IMG/VR virus record: IMGVR_UViG_3300042301_001108
Coordinates: 1 to 60,005 of that record
Strand: one strand, 5' to 3'
DNA from: a virus
Length of the DNA stretch: 60,005 nt
Shown: positions 6,281 through 13,904 of the stretch, in pieces
Numbering within the stretch: position 1 is the stretch's first letter
Layout: each line of letters starts with the position of its first letter
Notes under the pieces: generated by a model
Databases searched by the model: none
Seen by the model: the letters and a program-made list of their open reading frames with translations, nothing else
Told to the model about the DNA's origin: nothing
Program-made: the position numbers and the translations under genes

Positions 6281-6951
6281 GATGGATCAGGAAACATGTC
6301 TTTAAGAAGCTCTTCATAAACTTCCTGAAAAGAACCGTCTTCAGTTGAAATAAAAGGCATGTCTCCATTTTTAAAATTATAAGAGTTTGCTTTTAGTGGA
6401 TTCTTTGCAGCATAGGTCTTGACATCTTGAATGTGGGTGCCACCTATATTGTGAATGTTTCCATATCCAGACCTAGGAAAGTAAGCTTTCTTTATTGATT
6501 CTGCTAGCTTTTGTTTATTCATTGGCATTGGTACGTGTATGTCATAGTCCAGAGGATTTTTAATGCCCTGACGAACCAAGTTATTGTATGTTCTTGATAG
6601 CAATGTAGCATAACGTCTTGAACCTAATTCAATATACTTATCTATCTTATTTCTTAGCAAGCCACCATGATATGTGGGCACTACTCCAACATCTTTTAAG
6701 AAAAAGAAATCATCATTCATTAAAACAAAATTATCGGATATTGCTCCTATGTTTGTAATAGCTTTTGTGCAATTAATAATATTATCAAACTTAGTTGCTG
6801 TGTCTGGAAGATCTACAAAGTCTCCATGGTACCAAGCTGGTTTATAACCAACCAACCAAATGTTGTTGTGTGAAGCATGAGCTACAACAGACCTAATTGA
6901 GTACCTAAGCTCTTCGTTGTTGCCTTCTCTGCATATGTAAACATAGTCCAT
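6265..6951 (-). CDS. Stealth-like glycan phosphotransferase / glycosyltransferase
   Basis: 228 residues from ATG 6951; a TTG at 6957 is also in frame, but a TATAAT box only 5 nt before the ATG favours the shorter form. DYVYICREGNNEELRYSIRS opens the protein, followed by IWLVGYKPAWY and a NDDFFF motif near residue 80. This order is that of conserved regions 1-2 of Stealth proteins (sugar-1-phosphate transferases for capsular polysaccharides). The later HNIGGTH and the short C-terminus fit a phage-type variant. Its 3' end overlaps the convergent pyruvyltransferase-like gene by 16 nt. Confidence 0.7.
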   Translation of the reverse strand: MDYVYICREGNNEELRYSIRSVVAHASHNNIWLVGYKPAWYHGDFVDLPDTATKFDNIINCTKAITNIGAISDNFVLMNDDFFFLKDVGVVPTYHGGLLRNKIDKYIELGSRRYATLLSRTYNNLVRQGIKNPLDYDIHVPMPMNKQKLAESIKKAYFPRSGYGNIHNIGGTHIQDVKTYAAKNPLKANSYNFKNGDMPFISTEDGSFQEVYEELLKDMFPDPSQYER

Positions 6952-6956
6952 ACACA

Positions 6957-6965
6957 ATTATACCA
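6957..6965 (-). promoter_or_regulatory. Extended -10 leaderless promoter
   Basis: TGGTATAAT on the minus strand (TATAAT 6957-6962), 5 nt before ATG 6951; back to back with the rightward promoter at 6981. Confidence 0.65.
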
Positions 6966-6980
6966 CCTTAGCTTTCGTGT

Positions 6981-6986
6981 TATAAT
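6981..6986 (+). promoter_or_regulatory. -10 box, rightward, ahead of a mini-ORF
   Basis: TATAAT, 6 nt before ATG 6993 of a 9-codon frame that overlaps the glycosyltransferase start. Confidence 0.6.
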
Positions 6987-6992
6987 TATACT

Positions 6993-7022
6993 ATGAGCAG
7001 AGAAACAGAAATACATGGCTAA
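6993..7022 (+). CDS. Nine-residue leader peptide overlapping the next gene
   Basis: ATG 6993 to TAA 7022 encodes MSRETEIHG. It starts exactly where a leaderless transcript from the TATAAT at 6981 would start, and overlaps the glycosyltransferase ATG (7015) by 8 nt. The larger gene has no strong Shine-Dalgarno sequence, so re-initiation from this leader may deliver ribosomes. It may equally be chance. Confidence 0.35.
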   Translation: MSRETEIHG

Positions 7023-8925
7023 CATATTAATAGTAAGCAGCAACTTAAAAGACTGGAACAAGCTTGGCGGTGGATCAGAAAGAACTGCTACGCTTGCAGA
7101 GGCCCTTGTTGGTCATGAAGTAACTTTTTTATGTTTTTCCTGGGATGCAACGCAAGAAGTTAAAAAAATAAATAACTATATTAAGTTTATTAAGCCTGGT
7201 GCTGAGCCTACAATTATACAAAAATACAGGTCTAGGATTAGCAAAGATGCTAAAAATAATCACGACATTACAAAACATTTATATAAAAAATATCTTAGAA
7301 ACTTTAACTCTCAGGTGCATCAGCTATCAGCTAAAGCTGATCTTGTTATTCTCGATCACTTTTCTGCTGTACCATTTATTGAAGACATCATTGGAACTGT
7401 TCCAATCATCTATAACTCTCATAACGCAGAAATTATAATGGCTAATCAATTACACCCAGACGATGTTTTTGTTAATGACATAATAGAAAAAATGGAAAAG
7501 CTTGCTATCAATGGATCAAATGCAATGACATATTGCTCACAAAAAGATTTTGAAGAAATGAAAAACCATTACGGCTTTGTTTCAAAAGATAGCACATACA
7601 TTCCAAATGGAACAGAGCTTAGAGAAAGAGTTAGCTCAAAAAAGAGGATCCAGTCTAAAGATATTATATTTGTTGGTAGTGCCCATCCTCCAAATGTTTT
7701 AGCTGCAAAGAAAATAGTTGATGTTGCAAAAGCTATGCCAAGATATAATTTTTTAATTGTTGGTAGTGCTGGAAATAGTTTAGATAAAAAAAGTTTGCCA
7801 GAAAACATGACCATACTTGGCGTTGTGAATGATGAAGCCTTGGACTCTTTGTTTAAAAGCTCGTTTGCTTTTATTAATCCAATGGAATCTGGATCTGGAA
7901 CTCATTTAAAAATGATGAAAGCTTTAAGTTATGGAATTCCAATAATAACATCAAGAACTGGTGCAAGAGGATTTTCAAATGAAGAGATTAAAAGGTCTAT
8001 GATTGTTGCTGAAAAAACCAATGATTTTGTTGAAGCAATTGTGTCGCTGTCAGACTTAAAACTTTATGATGATTTATGTATAAATGGATTTAATGATGCA
8101 AAATCTTATAATTGGGAAGACATTAAAACAAAGTATCTTCTGTTTGTTGAATCAGTTATAGAAAAAAATAAGGTAGAAAAAGTAAAGATTAGTCCTTCAA
8201 AAAAACAAAAAGTTTTGTTATATTCAATAGTTAGAAATATTGAATCAAAGTTTGATCAATATGCCTATCAAATTAAAAAGATTGTTAAAACCTTCCCAGA
8301 ATATGAATTTTATTTATCTATTTATGAAAATGATTCTAACGACAAAACCAAAACAATGCTACATAGCACTGACTGGTCATTCCTTAATGGTGTTTCTATA
8401 GTAACAGAAAACATCAATACAGAGTTTTATGGCTCTGTAAAGGATCCTGTGCGTGTTGAGAACCTATCTGTGGCAAGAAACAAAGCCATAGAGTCTGGTG
8501 GATTTTTAAATAAAGTGGACTATGTTTTAATGGTAGAAGGAGACTTAAAGTTTTCTATGGTATCTGTTAAAGAATTATTAAACTTTAAAGATGTTGAACC
8601 TAACTTTGACGTGGTATCTGCAGTATCTATAAGAAAAAATGGAACCCATTATGATTGGTGGGCTACTAGAACTACCCCAGTGTATAAGCCAAACGCTTCT
8701 GAGCTAGATGTAGACTTTGCTAGAAAGCATTATGGTGAGTACTATTCAACTTCTAATGGCTTAGTCCTGTACCGTGCAAAACCATTCCAAGAAGGTATAC
8801 GTCATGGTTGGATAAATACCGTGACTAGAGAGTTTGACTGTGAAATGGTAGTTCTTTGCCAAAACTTTAGGGCAAAAGGATACAAAAATATTTATATAAA
8901 CTACAAAGCTCAAACATTTGTTTAA
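7015..8925 (+). CDS. Two-domain glycosyltransferase (GT4-type plus CAP59-like)
   Basis: 636 residues. The first about 380 residues are a GT-B glycosyltransferase of group 1 type: ILIVSSNLKDWNKLGGG at the start, a nucleotide-sugar half with IIFVGSAHPPN, FLIVGSAG and a SGSGTHLKMMKALSYGIPII motif (about 291-312) where the acceptor/donor Glu-x7-Glu usually lies. The last about 230 residues start with KVLLYSIVRNIESKF and contain YENDSNDKT, ENLSVARNKAIE and VDYVLMVEGDL, the pattern of the CAP59/CMT1 mannosyltransferase family. The fusion suggests two successive sugar additions to one acceptor. The end is followed by a strong hairpin. Confidence 0.78.
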   Translation: MANILIVSSNLKDWNKLGGGSERTATLAEALVGHEVTFLCFSWDATQEVKKINNYIKFIKPGAEPTIIQKYRSRISKDAKNNHDITKHLYKKYLRNFNSQVHQLSAKADLVILDHFSAVPFIEDIIGTVPIIYNSHNAEIIMANQLHPDDVFVNDIIEKMEKLAINGSNAMTYCSQKDFEEMKNHYGFVSKDSTYIPNGTELRERVSSKKRIQSKDIIFVGSAHPPNVLAAKKIVDVAKAMPRYNFLIVGSAGNSLDKKSLPENMTILGVVNDEALDSLFKSSFAFINPMESGSGTHLKMMKALSYGIPIITSRTGARGFSNEEIKRSMIVAEKTNDFVEAIVSLSDLKLYDDLCINGFNDAKSYNWEDIKTKYLLFVESVIEKNKVEKVKISPSKKQKVLLYSIVRNIESKFDQYAYQIKKIVKTFPEYEFYLSIYENDSNDKTKTMLHSTDWSFLNGVSIVTENINTEFYGSVKDPVRVENLSVARNKAIESGGFLNKVDYVLMVEGDLKFSMVSVKELLNFKDVEPNFDVVSAVSIRKNGTHYDWWATRTTPVYKPNASELDVDFARKHYGEYYSTSNGLVLYRAKPFQEGIRHGWINTVTREFDCEMVVLCQNFRAKGYKNIYINYKAQTFV

Positions 8926-8932
8926 AAGAAAA

Positions 8933-8952
8933 ACCAGGGCCGTAGCCCTGGT
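8933..8952. terminator. Bidirectional terminator
   Basis: ACCAGGGC-cgta-GCCCTGGT, an 8-bp perfect stem between the convergent genes ending at 8925 (+) and 8973 (-). A-rich flank on the left gives U-rich RNA for the leftward transcript; TCTTGTTTATTTT follows on the right. Confidence 0.85.
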
Positions 8953-8972
8953 CATCTTGTTTATTTTATAAA

Positions 8973-9311
8973 CTACTTCTTTGCAGTTGGCTTCTTTGAT
9001 ACAGCTTTCTTTGCTGTCGCAGGAGCCTTCTTAGGAGATTTTTTAGCAGCCTCTGATAGTTTCTTAGAAACTTCTTTAGCAGCTACTTCAGCAACAAGTC
9101 CAAAAGATGGATCCTGTTTATTGATATACCTCAAAAGTGTAGGCACTGCGGCTGCCCATAGTCCATTAGCTACAGTTAGCCACTCAGATGTTCCAAAGTC
9201 AAGGGGTGATGAAAGTCCCGCACTTGCCATTGTTGTTGTTACTAAGGCTAGCACTACACCAAGCAGGTTGCGTAGGTATGAGTCTAGCATTGTTTTCATT
9301 TCTTTATTCAT
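8973..9311 (-). CDS. Holin-like membrane protein with Lys/Ala-rich tail
   Basis: 112 residues. Two hydrophobic segments (about 12-32 and 42-62: LLGVVLALVTTTMAS and WLTVANGLWAAAVPTLLRY) resemble the actinophage proteins often annotated as holins. The last 30 residues are Lys/Ala/Pro repeats (AAKKSPKKAP..., KKAVSKKPTAKK), like the tail of histone H1 or mycobacterial HU, and may bind nucleic acid or anionic lipid. Last gene of the leftward operon from 12338; AAGGAG ribosome-binding site. Confidence 0.65.
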   Translation of the reverse strand: MNKEMKTMLDSYLRNLLGVVLALVTTTMASAGLSSPLDFGTSEWLTVANGLWAAAVPTLLRYINKQDPSFGLVAEVAAKEVSKKLSEAAKKSPKKAPATAKKAVSKKPTAKK

Positions 9312-9313
9312 TT

Positions 9314-9682
9314 TTATTTCTCCTTATTATTTTCTGGCATTATAGTTTTAAGTTCCTCATAAGCTTCGCTAAGTTCTTTAACGAGTATTGTGTGTGGACC
9401 CTGGACTGCCGTGCCATATGTGTTGTAATAGTCGAGTTGCGGCTCAACTCTTTTTGCAAAATTGATTAGCTTATCTTGAACATCTTCAATGTATTCATAT
9501 GCAGTATTTCTAGATTCATTAAGAAACCTTACATATGACTCATTGGCGATCTCTTCACGATTAGCCAATCTTTTTTCCAATACTAGGTTTTTCTTTTTAC
9601 TAAGTATTAATAAAATTATAGATACAAGAATTGTAAAAGATAAAAACAATATGCTACCAATGTACAAGTACTGATCCATCAT
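9314..9682 (-). CDS. Membrane-anchored protein with helical ectodomain
   Basis: 122 residues, one N-terminal transmembrane helix (about 6-28), then a long charged helix (29-90) and a short C-terminal helix. The shape (anchor plus coiled rod) resembles i-spanins, and it sits next to the holin-like gene, but no sequence family is recognised. The start ATGATG overlaps the upstream stop (ATGA), with GGGAGG before it. Confidence 0.62.
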   Translation of the reverse strand: MMDQYLYIGSILFLSFTILVSIILLILSKKKNLVLEKRLANREEIANESYVRFLNESRNTAYEYIEDVQDKLINFAKRVEPQLDYYNTYGTAVQGPHTILVKELSEAYEELKTIMPENNKEK

Positions 9683-9924
9683 TCTTTTCCTCCCAGTGCT
9701 TTTCTAACTACAAGAACTACAGCACCATTATCTTCAAGAGCACCCTTTACCCTAAAAACATACTCAATTGCTCTACGTTTATCTTCTTCTGGTAGGTTTG
9801 CAAAGTTTTTTTCGTCAAGCCTAATTGAAATAAAGTGCTCGTTGTCTACTAGCTCAACACCAACAAAACCCTTGGGTGGTGTTATTGAATGAAAAGCACG
9901 TTTCATTGCGTCTGTATATGCCAT
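9679..9924 (-). CDS. Hypothetical protein
   Basis: 81 residues. Reads as an alpha/beta domain (FVGVELVDNEHFISIRLD, EEDKRRAIEYVFRVKGALE, GAVVLVVRKAL). No named family. Overlaps both neighbours by a few nucleotides in the WhiB-containing operon. Confidence 0.6.
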   Translation of the reverse strand: MAYTDAMKRAFHSITPPKGFVGVELVDNEHFISIRLDEKNFANLPEEDKRRAIEYVFRVKGALEDNGAVVLVVRKALGGKE

Positions 9925-10208
9925 TACTGCTCCACTGTTAATGCTTGCCAGGTATTACCCCAGTCTTGCTTTGTTTTGTGTCTATTAAATTCTCTTGAGA
10001 TGTCACCCTGTTCAATATAAATACCTCCCCATACTCCAGTTTCTTTACCAGAAACTCCAGATGCGAAACATATTTTTCTCACAGGACACTCCCTACAAAT
10101 CTTATCTACTAAAAATCTTGACTCAACGTCTTCTTCATATGTGTCAAAGAAATCATTTGTATCTTCTCCAAGGCATGCAGCTTTGTTTTTCCAACTATCA
10201 TTTTGCAT
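9924..10208 (-). CDS. WhiB-family iron-sulfur transcription regulator
   Basis: 94 residues. Four Fe-S ligands Cys12, Cys38, Cys41 and Cys47 (C...C-x2-C-x5-C) and the GVWGG turn (58-62) are diagnostic of WhiB proteins, which occur only in actinobacteria and their phages. They bind the principal sigma factor region 4 and change promoter choice; phage copies (such as TM4 WhiB) can interfere with host WhiB2 and cause superinfection exclusion. The last about 25 residues are less basic than in DNA-binding hosts. Confidence 0.93.
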   Translation of the reverse strand: MQNDSWKNKAACLGEDTNDFFDTYEEDVESRFLVDKICRECPVRKICFASGVSGKETGVWGGIYIEQGDISREFNRHKTKQDWGNTWQALTVEQ

Positions 10209-10211
10209 GTC

Positions 10212-10424
10212 TTACTCCGCATATTTACTAGGTATTCTCCATCCATCTTGGTCTACGATGAAAATGTTTTTGATATACCAAACTCCATTAATCCTGGCAG
10301 CGTTTGGTTTAAACATTGCACCTGGATTCTTAATGAGTTCTACTACATTCCATCCATCCCATGACAAGGATTTATTTCTAGAAACGATCTTTTCCATCTT
10401 TCCTAGTGACTTAACTTGTTTCAT
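10212..10424 (-). CDS. Hypothetical protein
   Basis: 70 residues from ATG 10424 (MKQVKSLGKM...), chosen because AAAGAGGT lies just upstream; an in-frame ATG at 10460 would add 12 residues but has no site. Contains WNVVELIKNPG and a beta-rich centre (INGVWYIKNIFIVD). Not recognised; in the WhiB operon. Confidence 0.6.
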   Translation of the reverse strand: MKQVKSLGKMEKIVSRNKSLSWDGWNVVELIKNPGAMFKPNAARINGVWYIKNIFIVDQDGWRIPSKYAE

Positions 10425-10459
10425 TTTTACCTCTTTATATTGAGTATTTATATTTGACA

Positions 10460-10810
10460 TCAGAATTTAAACAACCCTACTTCAACACCAGACAGTTCTG
10501 CCTGAGCTACTAACTTTGAGTTATACTCTCCTGGCTTACTTAGAAAGACAAGGTAGTCAAAAGTCGCAACATTTTCTTCTGCCCAAGTAAGAGGAACTTT
10601 TTGATAACGAATTTTAATTCCTCTGGCTTTTAAACTACGTTCAGTGATATTACAAAATTCAGTAACATATCCGTTAACCCGCCTTGGGCCTACGCTATAA
10701 ACTAAAATTTCTTTATCATCTTTTGATAGCATGGACATGCCAACAGCAATAGATCTCATGAAAACGTTATAGTCATCAAAGCTCTTGGTCCCCTGTACTG
10801 CAATTTTCAA
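10460..10810 (-). CDS. Rossmann-like protein, possibly SLOG superfamily
   Basis: 116 residues. It opens MKIAVQGTKSFDDYNVF, has ILVYSVGPRRVN (about 35-46) and ends in YLVFLSKPGEYNSKLVAQAE, alternating strands and helices as in nucleotide-binding SLOG/DUF2493 proteins. Similar proteins are common in actinobacteriophages, without known role. Superfamily assignment is tentative. Confidence 0.6.
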   Translation of the reverse strand: MKIAVQGTKSFDDYNVFMRSIAVGMSMLSKDDKEILVYSVGPRRVNGYVTEFCNITERSLKARGIKIRYQKVPLTWAEENVATFDYLVFLSKPGEYNSKLVAQAELSGVEVGLFKF

Positions 10811-10814
10811 TCTT

Positions 10815-11213
10815 CTAGCCGTTCTTTAAGCTGTTATAAATAAATAACATTTTTACTAATTGTTTTTCAGATAGATTTTTCATCTCAGAAAGTTGTCCTT
10901 CGTTTGGATTAAATCTTCCATCATCTTTAATGTCTGCATAATAAATCTTGTTTCTGTCTATCCAGTATGCCTTGTTATCTGGCATCTCAATAAACTTAAA
11001 ACTTCTATTTCTATCGTAGCTTTGTGCCTGTGTTTCCCTATTTAAAAAAGCATCCATCATATCTGGCATAAATTGCTTTAATTCCCAAAAGATAATACTT
11101 TGTCTTATAGGCTCAGTTTTTGTACGACGAAGCTTACTATACTTTATAATTATAGCAACTATAGATAGTGTTGTCAATACCCCTGCAAAAAATATTATAA
11201 AATAATTTAACAT
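10815..11213 (-). CDS. Single-pass membrane protein, unknown
   Basis: 132 residues: N-terminal transmembrane helix (4-24), basic stop-transfer (KLRRTK), then a soluble domain with a beta hairpin (FKFIEMPDNKAYWIDRNKIYYADI). No family recognised. Between the SLOG-like gene and the long 368-residue gene. Confidence 0.6.
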   Translation of the reverse strand: MLNYFIIFFAGVLTTLSIVAIIIKYSKLRRTKTEPIRQSIIFWELKQFMPDMMDAFLNRETQAQSYDRNRSFKFIEMPDNKAYWIDRNKIYYADIKDDGRFNPNEGQLSEMKNLSEKQLVKMLFIYNSLKNG

Positions 11214-11224
11214 TATTTTCCTAA

Positions 11225-12331
11225 CTAATCTTTAAAAATGTGAGTTAATTTATCTACGTTTGTATAGTCTGTACCAAATTCGGAAAACAAGGCTTTATCC
11301 ATTTCACGCTTTACGATTGCACGTGACCATGAGAAGCCCGCATCTCCACCCCATGCATCCCACATGATACGACCATTAGATGGAAACTCTGGTCCTGAGA
11401 AAAAACCCTTGCCCTTTTTGTCAACTTCATGACGTGAGAAGAAAGAATACATACGCTTAACTACACTCAAGGACATTGATCGTCCTGCTACGATGTCTGT
11501 AGCTCTACCCCATCCTACAGGAGTTCCTGCACCAGTAGCTTTGCCATCTTCTTTCCATTTAAGAGCACGACGTGCAGCAGCCTTCATTCCAGATGTTGGT
11601 GCGTATCCTTCAGCTTTAGACATCATATCTATTTCGTCCATGTCATGATCTTCCATATCAACAACAGTTGCATCTACATACATCATTCCAATGCTGTAAG
11701 CGGTTGGCTCCCAATACTCTTCATCGTCTTCGTATTCATAAATTCTTACAGACATTGCTGGATTTTCTGGTGGCATAGATTCAAGAGCGTATTCAGATCC
11801 TGGTGTTCCAAGAGTTCCGCCCTCCCACATAATGTGCTCAACAACACCATGAACAATGCCTTCAGATGTTTGCCCCATTACAAAGTCACCCTCAGTAATC
11901 GCTGACTTCGTTGTCATTGAACTACTCCCTGCAATTACAGCACCTGTAGAGTCAGAAACATATCCTGGCTTGCGACGCTTTGGTTTAAACTTACGATATG
12001 TTTCTTCATCCATAGACTTTGAGACTGGCACACAGTTTGGAACCATCTTGCCATCTTTTTCTTTCATTCCACGCTGAACGTAGCCTTCCCAGCAAGGTGA
12101 TTGTTTGGTGATAGGGTCTTCTGGGCAGCACTCTGACTTGTCAACAGGCCAGTCTTCTGGATTTTTAATACCAATACCAGCCTCAATGTTTCCCTCAGAT
12201 TGGTTAATTGCATAAATTTGATTAGCAGCAGCTTCTGCTGTGTCGTGGCAACCCATTACGGTACCGTCATCTTTTACTGCAGGATATCCTGAGCAATCGT
12301 ATGATCCTTTTTCTCCAACATGGTATGGCAT
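11225..12331 (-). CDS. Phage protein of MuF/head-associated C-terminal type
   Basis: 368 residues. First quarter holds small Cys motifs (YDCSGYPAVKDDG, GCHDTAEAA, SECCPEDP, CWEGYVQ). The middle is acidic. The last about 110 residues (PTSGMKAAARRALKWK, GTPVGWGRATDI, VKRMYSFFSRHEVDK, AWGGDAGFSWSR) match a domain found in many actinobacteriophages, often at the end of head-maturation or portal-linked proteins. Here it is far from the head genes. First gene of the leftward operon; extended -10 6 nt before ATG, so leaderless. Confidence 0.65.
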   Translation of the reverse strand: MPYHVGEKGSYDCSGYPAVKDDGTVMGCHDTAEAAANQIYAINQSEGNIEAGIGIKNPEDWPVDKSECCPEDPITKQSPCWEGYVQRGMKEKDGKMVPNCVPVSKSMDEETYRKFKPKRRKPGYVSDSTGAVIAGSSSMTTKSAITEGDFVMGQTSEGIVHGVVEHIMWEGGTLGTPGSEYALESMPPENPAMSVRIYEYEDDEEYWEPTAYSIGMMYVDATVVDMEDHDMDEIDMMSKAEGYAPTSGMKAAARRALKWKEDGKATGAGTPVGWGRATDIVAGRSMSLSVVKRMYSFFSRHEVDKKGKGFFSGPEFPSNGRIMWDAWGGDAGFSWSRAIVKREMDKALFSEFGTDYTNVDKLTHIFKD

Positions 12332-12337
12332 AGTTAT

Positions 12338-12346
12338 ATTATATCA
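12338..12346 (-). promoter_or_regulatory. Extended -10 leaderless promoter of the WhiB operon
   Basis: TGATATAAT on the minus strand (TATAAT 12338-12343), 6 nt before ATG 12331. No other promoter was seen down to the terminator at 8933, so it may drive eight genes. Confidence 0.65.
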
Positions 12347-12667
12347 CTTCTCAAACAATCTTTTTATTTCTCTAAGAGATTGCTGTCTTTCTGGTGGTAG
12401 CTCGGATATGGCGTCTTCATCATGAGCTAAATCAGTTAGTAAAACAATTGGGTTAACATCATCCATACCCTCAGCCTCTAAGAAACCCTTTTCCCAAAAA
12501 TACATGACTTGCTCATATATAAAATCAAGACGTTCGTTCCACAAGTCTGGCATTAGCTCTCTAAGTTTTGGTGTAAAGTTGTATAGAAACTCTCCAGAAT
12601 CAGAATCAATTCCAGCTACTTCTACTACACCATTAAGGATTAATTCTTCCATTGATGGCTCTATCAT
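12344..12667 (-). CDS. Hypothetical acidic protein
   Basis: 107 residues; helical, acidic, with FTPKLRELMPDLWNERLDFIYEQVMYFWEKGFLE. A recurrent unnamed actinophage family. Its stop region contains the promoter of the downstream operon. Confidence 0.6.
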   Translation of the reverse strand: MIEPSMEELILNGVVEVAGIDSDSGEFLYNFTPKLRELMPDLWNERLDFIYEQVMYFWEKGFLEAEGMDDVNPIVLLTDLAHDEDAISELPPERQQSLREIKRLFEK

Positions 12668-12673
12668 TAGATA

Positions 12674-12913
12674 CTAGCTATCTCCTTTTAGTCTGTTCTC
12701 AATGAGCTTTTCACGCTCGTCAACGACCTCTATGGCAAACTTCATCATCTTGTCATACCCCACAGCATTTGCCATAATCTCTTCGTAGTGATGTGCACAA
12801 AACAATAAGTCTCCATCTAGTCCCTTAGCCCAGACATAAGCCTGTGCATTGCAGCCAGAGTCGCAACGATCGTTAGCGTTTAGAAGCCATTCTTTTTCTT
12901 TAGTTTCTACCAC
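12674..12913 (-). CDS. DUF7455-like zinc-binding protein
   Basis: 79 residues. NDRCDSGCNAQAYVWAKG and LLFCAHHYEE give two Cys and a Cys/His-His set, the small zinc domain common next to actinobacterial sigma-factor genes and in their phages. GTG start at 12913 shares a base with the previous stop (TAGTG). Role unknown. Confidence 0.65.
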   Translation of the reverse strand: MVETKEKEWLLNANDRCDSGCNAQAYVWAKGLDGDLLFCAHHYEEIMANAVGYDKMMKFAIEVVDEREKLIENRLKGDS

Positions 12914-13089
12914 TACTTATCCGTTCTATAGAATCCACTACCGTTAAAAGTAACGGCACCTAACGAGTATACACGAGTGAGGCTCAAATTGCAAGTCTTG
13001 CATTCATATCCAGGATCTTCATCATTGATACTGCGAACAAATGTATCTCTAACTTTACAATTTGAACACTCATACTCGTATATAGGCAT
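12913..13089 (-). CDS. FmdB-type zinc-ribbon protein (58 aa)
   Basis: ATG 13089, TAG 12913. Starts MPIYEYECSNC and has CETC-like CKTC at 30-33, then an SLGAVTFNGSGFYRTD tail. The MP.YEY.C..C opening and the GSGFY..D ending are the hallmark of the FmdB/CxxC_CxxC regulatory zinc-ribbon family. Overlaps the DUF7455-like gene start by one base, so the two are coupled. Probably a small regulator or assembly factor. Confidence 0.75.
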   Translation of the reverse strand: MPIYEYECSNCKVRDTFVRSINDEDPGYECKTCNLSLTRVYSLGAVTFNGSGFYRTDK

Positions 13090-13091
13090 TT

Positions 13092-13838
13092 TTACAATCT
13101 ACCCCAAGTGATAGGACCAACAATTCCATCTACCTTTATTCCTTGTGCTGCTTGGAATGCCCTAACAGCCCTATCGGTAATTGGACCAAACTGACCGTCT
13201 GACTTAATTCCAAGAACTGTCTGAAGGTATCTAACATTTGCACCAGTTGATCCTCTTCTTAAAGAGCTAGTTAATCTTGGTTTTGTTGGAGCTGCTACTG
13301 TTGCTGCTGCTGGGGCAGGTGCAACACCTGAAGCTCTTTTGTTGCACTGATCCACTATGTAGTCAAGTTGAGACATTATAAAAGGTCCAGGACAAGCAGT
13401 TGCTTTGTACTGTGAGTGCCAAGCAATAAAGAACTCTGACTGTCTAACTGATGGTTCATTCTTGGCAAACCCTTTTCCAGCCCTAGGTGATTGACTGGCG
13501 TGATAAACAATCACGTCAATGAGTGCTTCTAGTGCAGCAGGTGAAACTGGCCAGTCCCCACCAGTAGATGAGTTGTCAATCTCAAATGTTACAGCGTTAG
13601 GGTCAGGGGTTCCACCTGTTGAGTATGGTCTGCGATCTGGATGAACAATTCCAGTCACAGCTCCACTGTTTGCGATGTGATAGGTTGGATGAGAGTTACG
13701 AGTGTTTGCGTTCGCAACATACCCCAATCCATTGGTTCCTGCAACGTGGTGAATCACTACACCATTTATTGGCTGTCCATTACGACTGCCTCCAAAACCG
13801 TTGTCTTGAATGCCTGATACTTTTGGATACCATGTCAT
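13092..13838 (-). CDS. N-acetylmuramoyl-L-alanine amidase (endolysin) with peptidoglycan-binding domain
   Basis: 248 residues. The Amidase_2/PGRP domain (about 1-165) has the zinc ligands His30 or His31 (VVIHHVAG), His141 (AWHSQY) and Cys149 (TACPG), plus YHIANSG. An Ala/Pro linker (171-188) joins a PG_binding_1 domain (189-248: RRGSTGANVRYLQTVLG, GPITDRAVRAFQ, DGIVGPITW). It cuts the bond between N-acetylmuramic acid and the stem peptide. No signal peptide, so export would need a holin. Own promoter at 13856 and AAGGAG site. Confidence 0.92.
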   Translation of the reverse strand: MTWYPKVSGIQDNGFGGSRNGQPINGVVIHHVAGTNGLGYVANANTRNSHPTYHIANSGAVTGIVHPDRRPYSTGGTPDPNAVTFEIDNSSTGGDWPVSPAALEALIDVIVYHASQSPRAGKGFAKNEPSVRQSEFFIAWHSQYKATACPGPFIMSQLDYIVDQCNKRASGVAPAPAAATVAAPTKPRLTSSLRRGSTGANVRYLQTVLGIKSDGQFGPITDRAVRAFQAAQGIKVDGIVGPITWGRL

Positions 13839-13855
13839 TTTATTCTCCTTATTTT

Positions 13856-13861
13856 ATTATA
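13856..13861 (-). promoter_or_regulatory. -10 box before the amidase gene
   Basis: TATAAT on the minus strand with a short AAGGAG leader; no clear -35 at 17 nt. Confidence 0.5.
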
Positions 13862-13904
13862 GAGTTTGCTTTATTTTACTAAAGCCAACAGGTACCGTTC
13901 TCGG

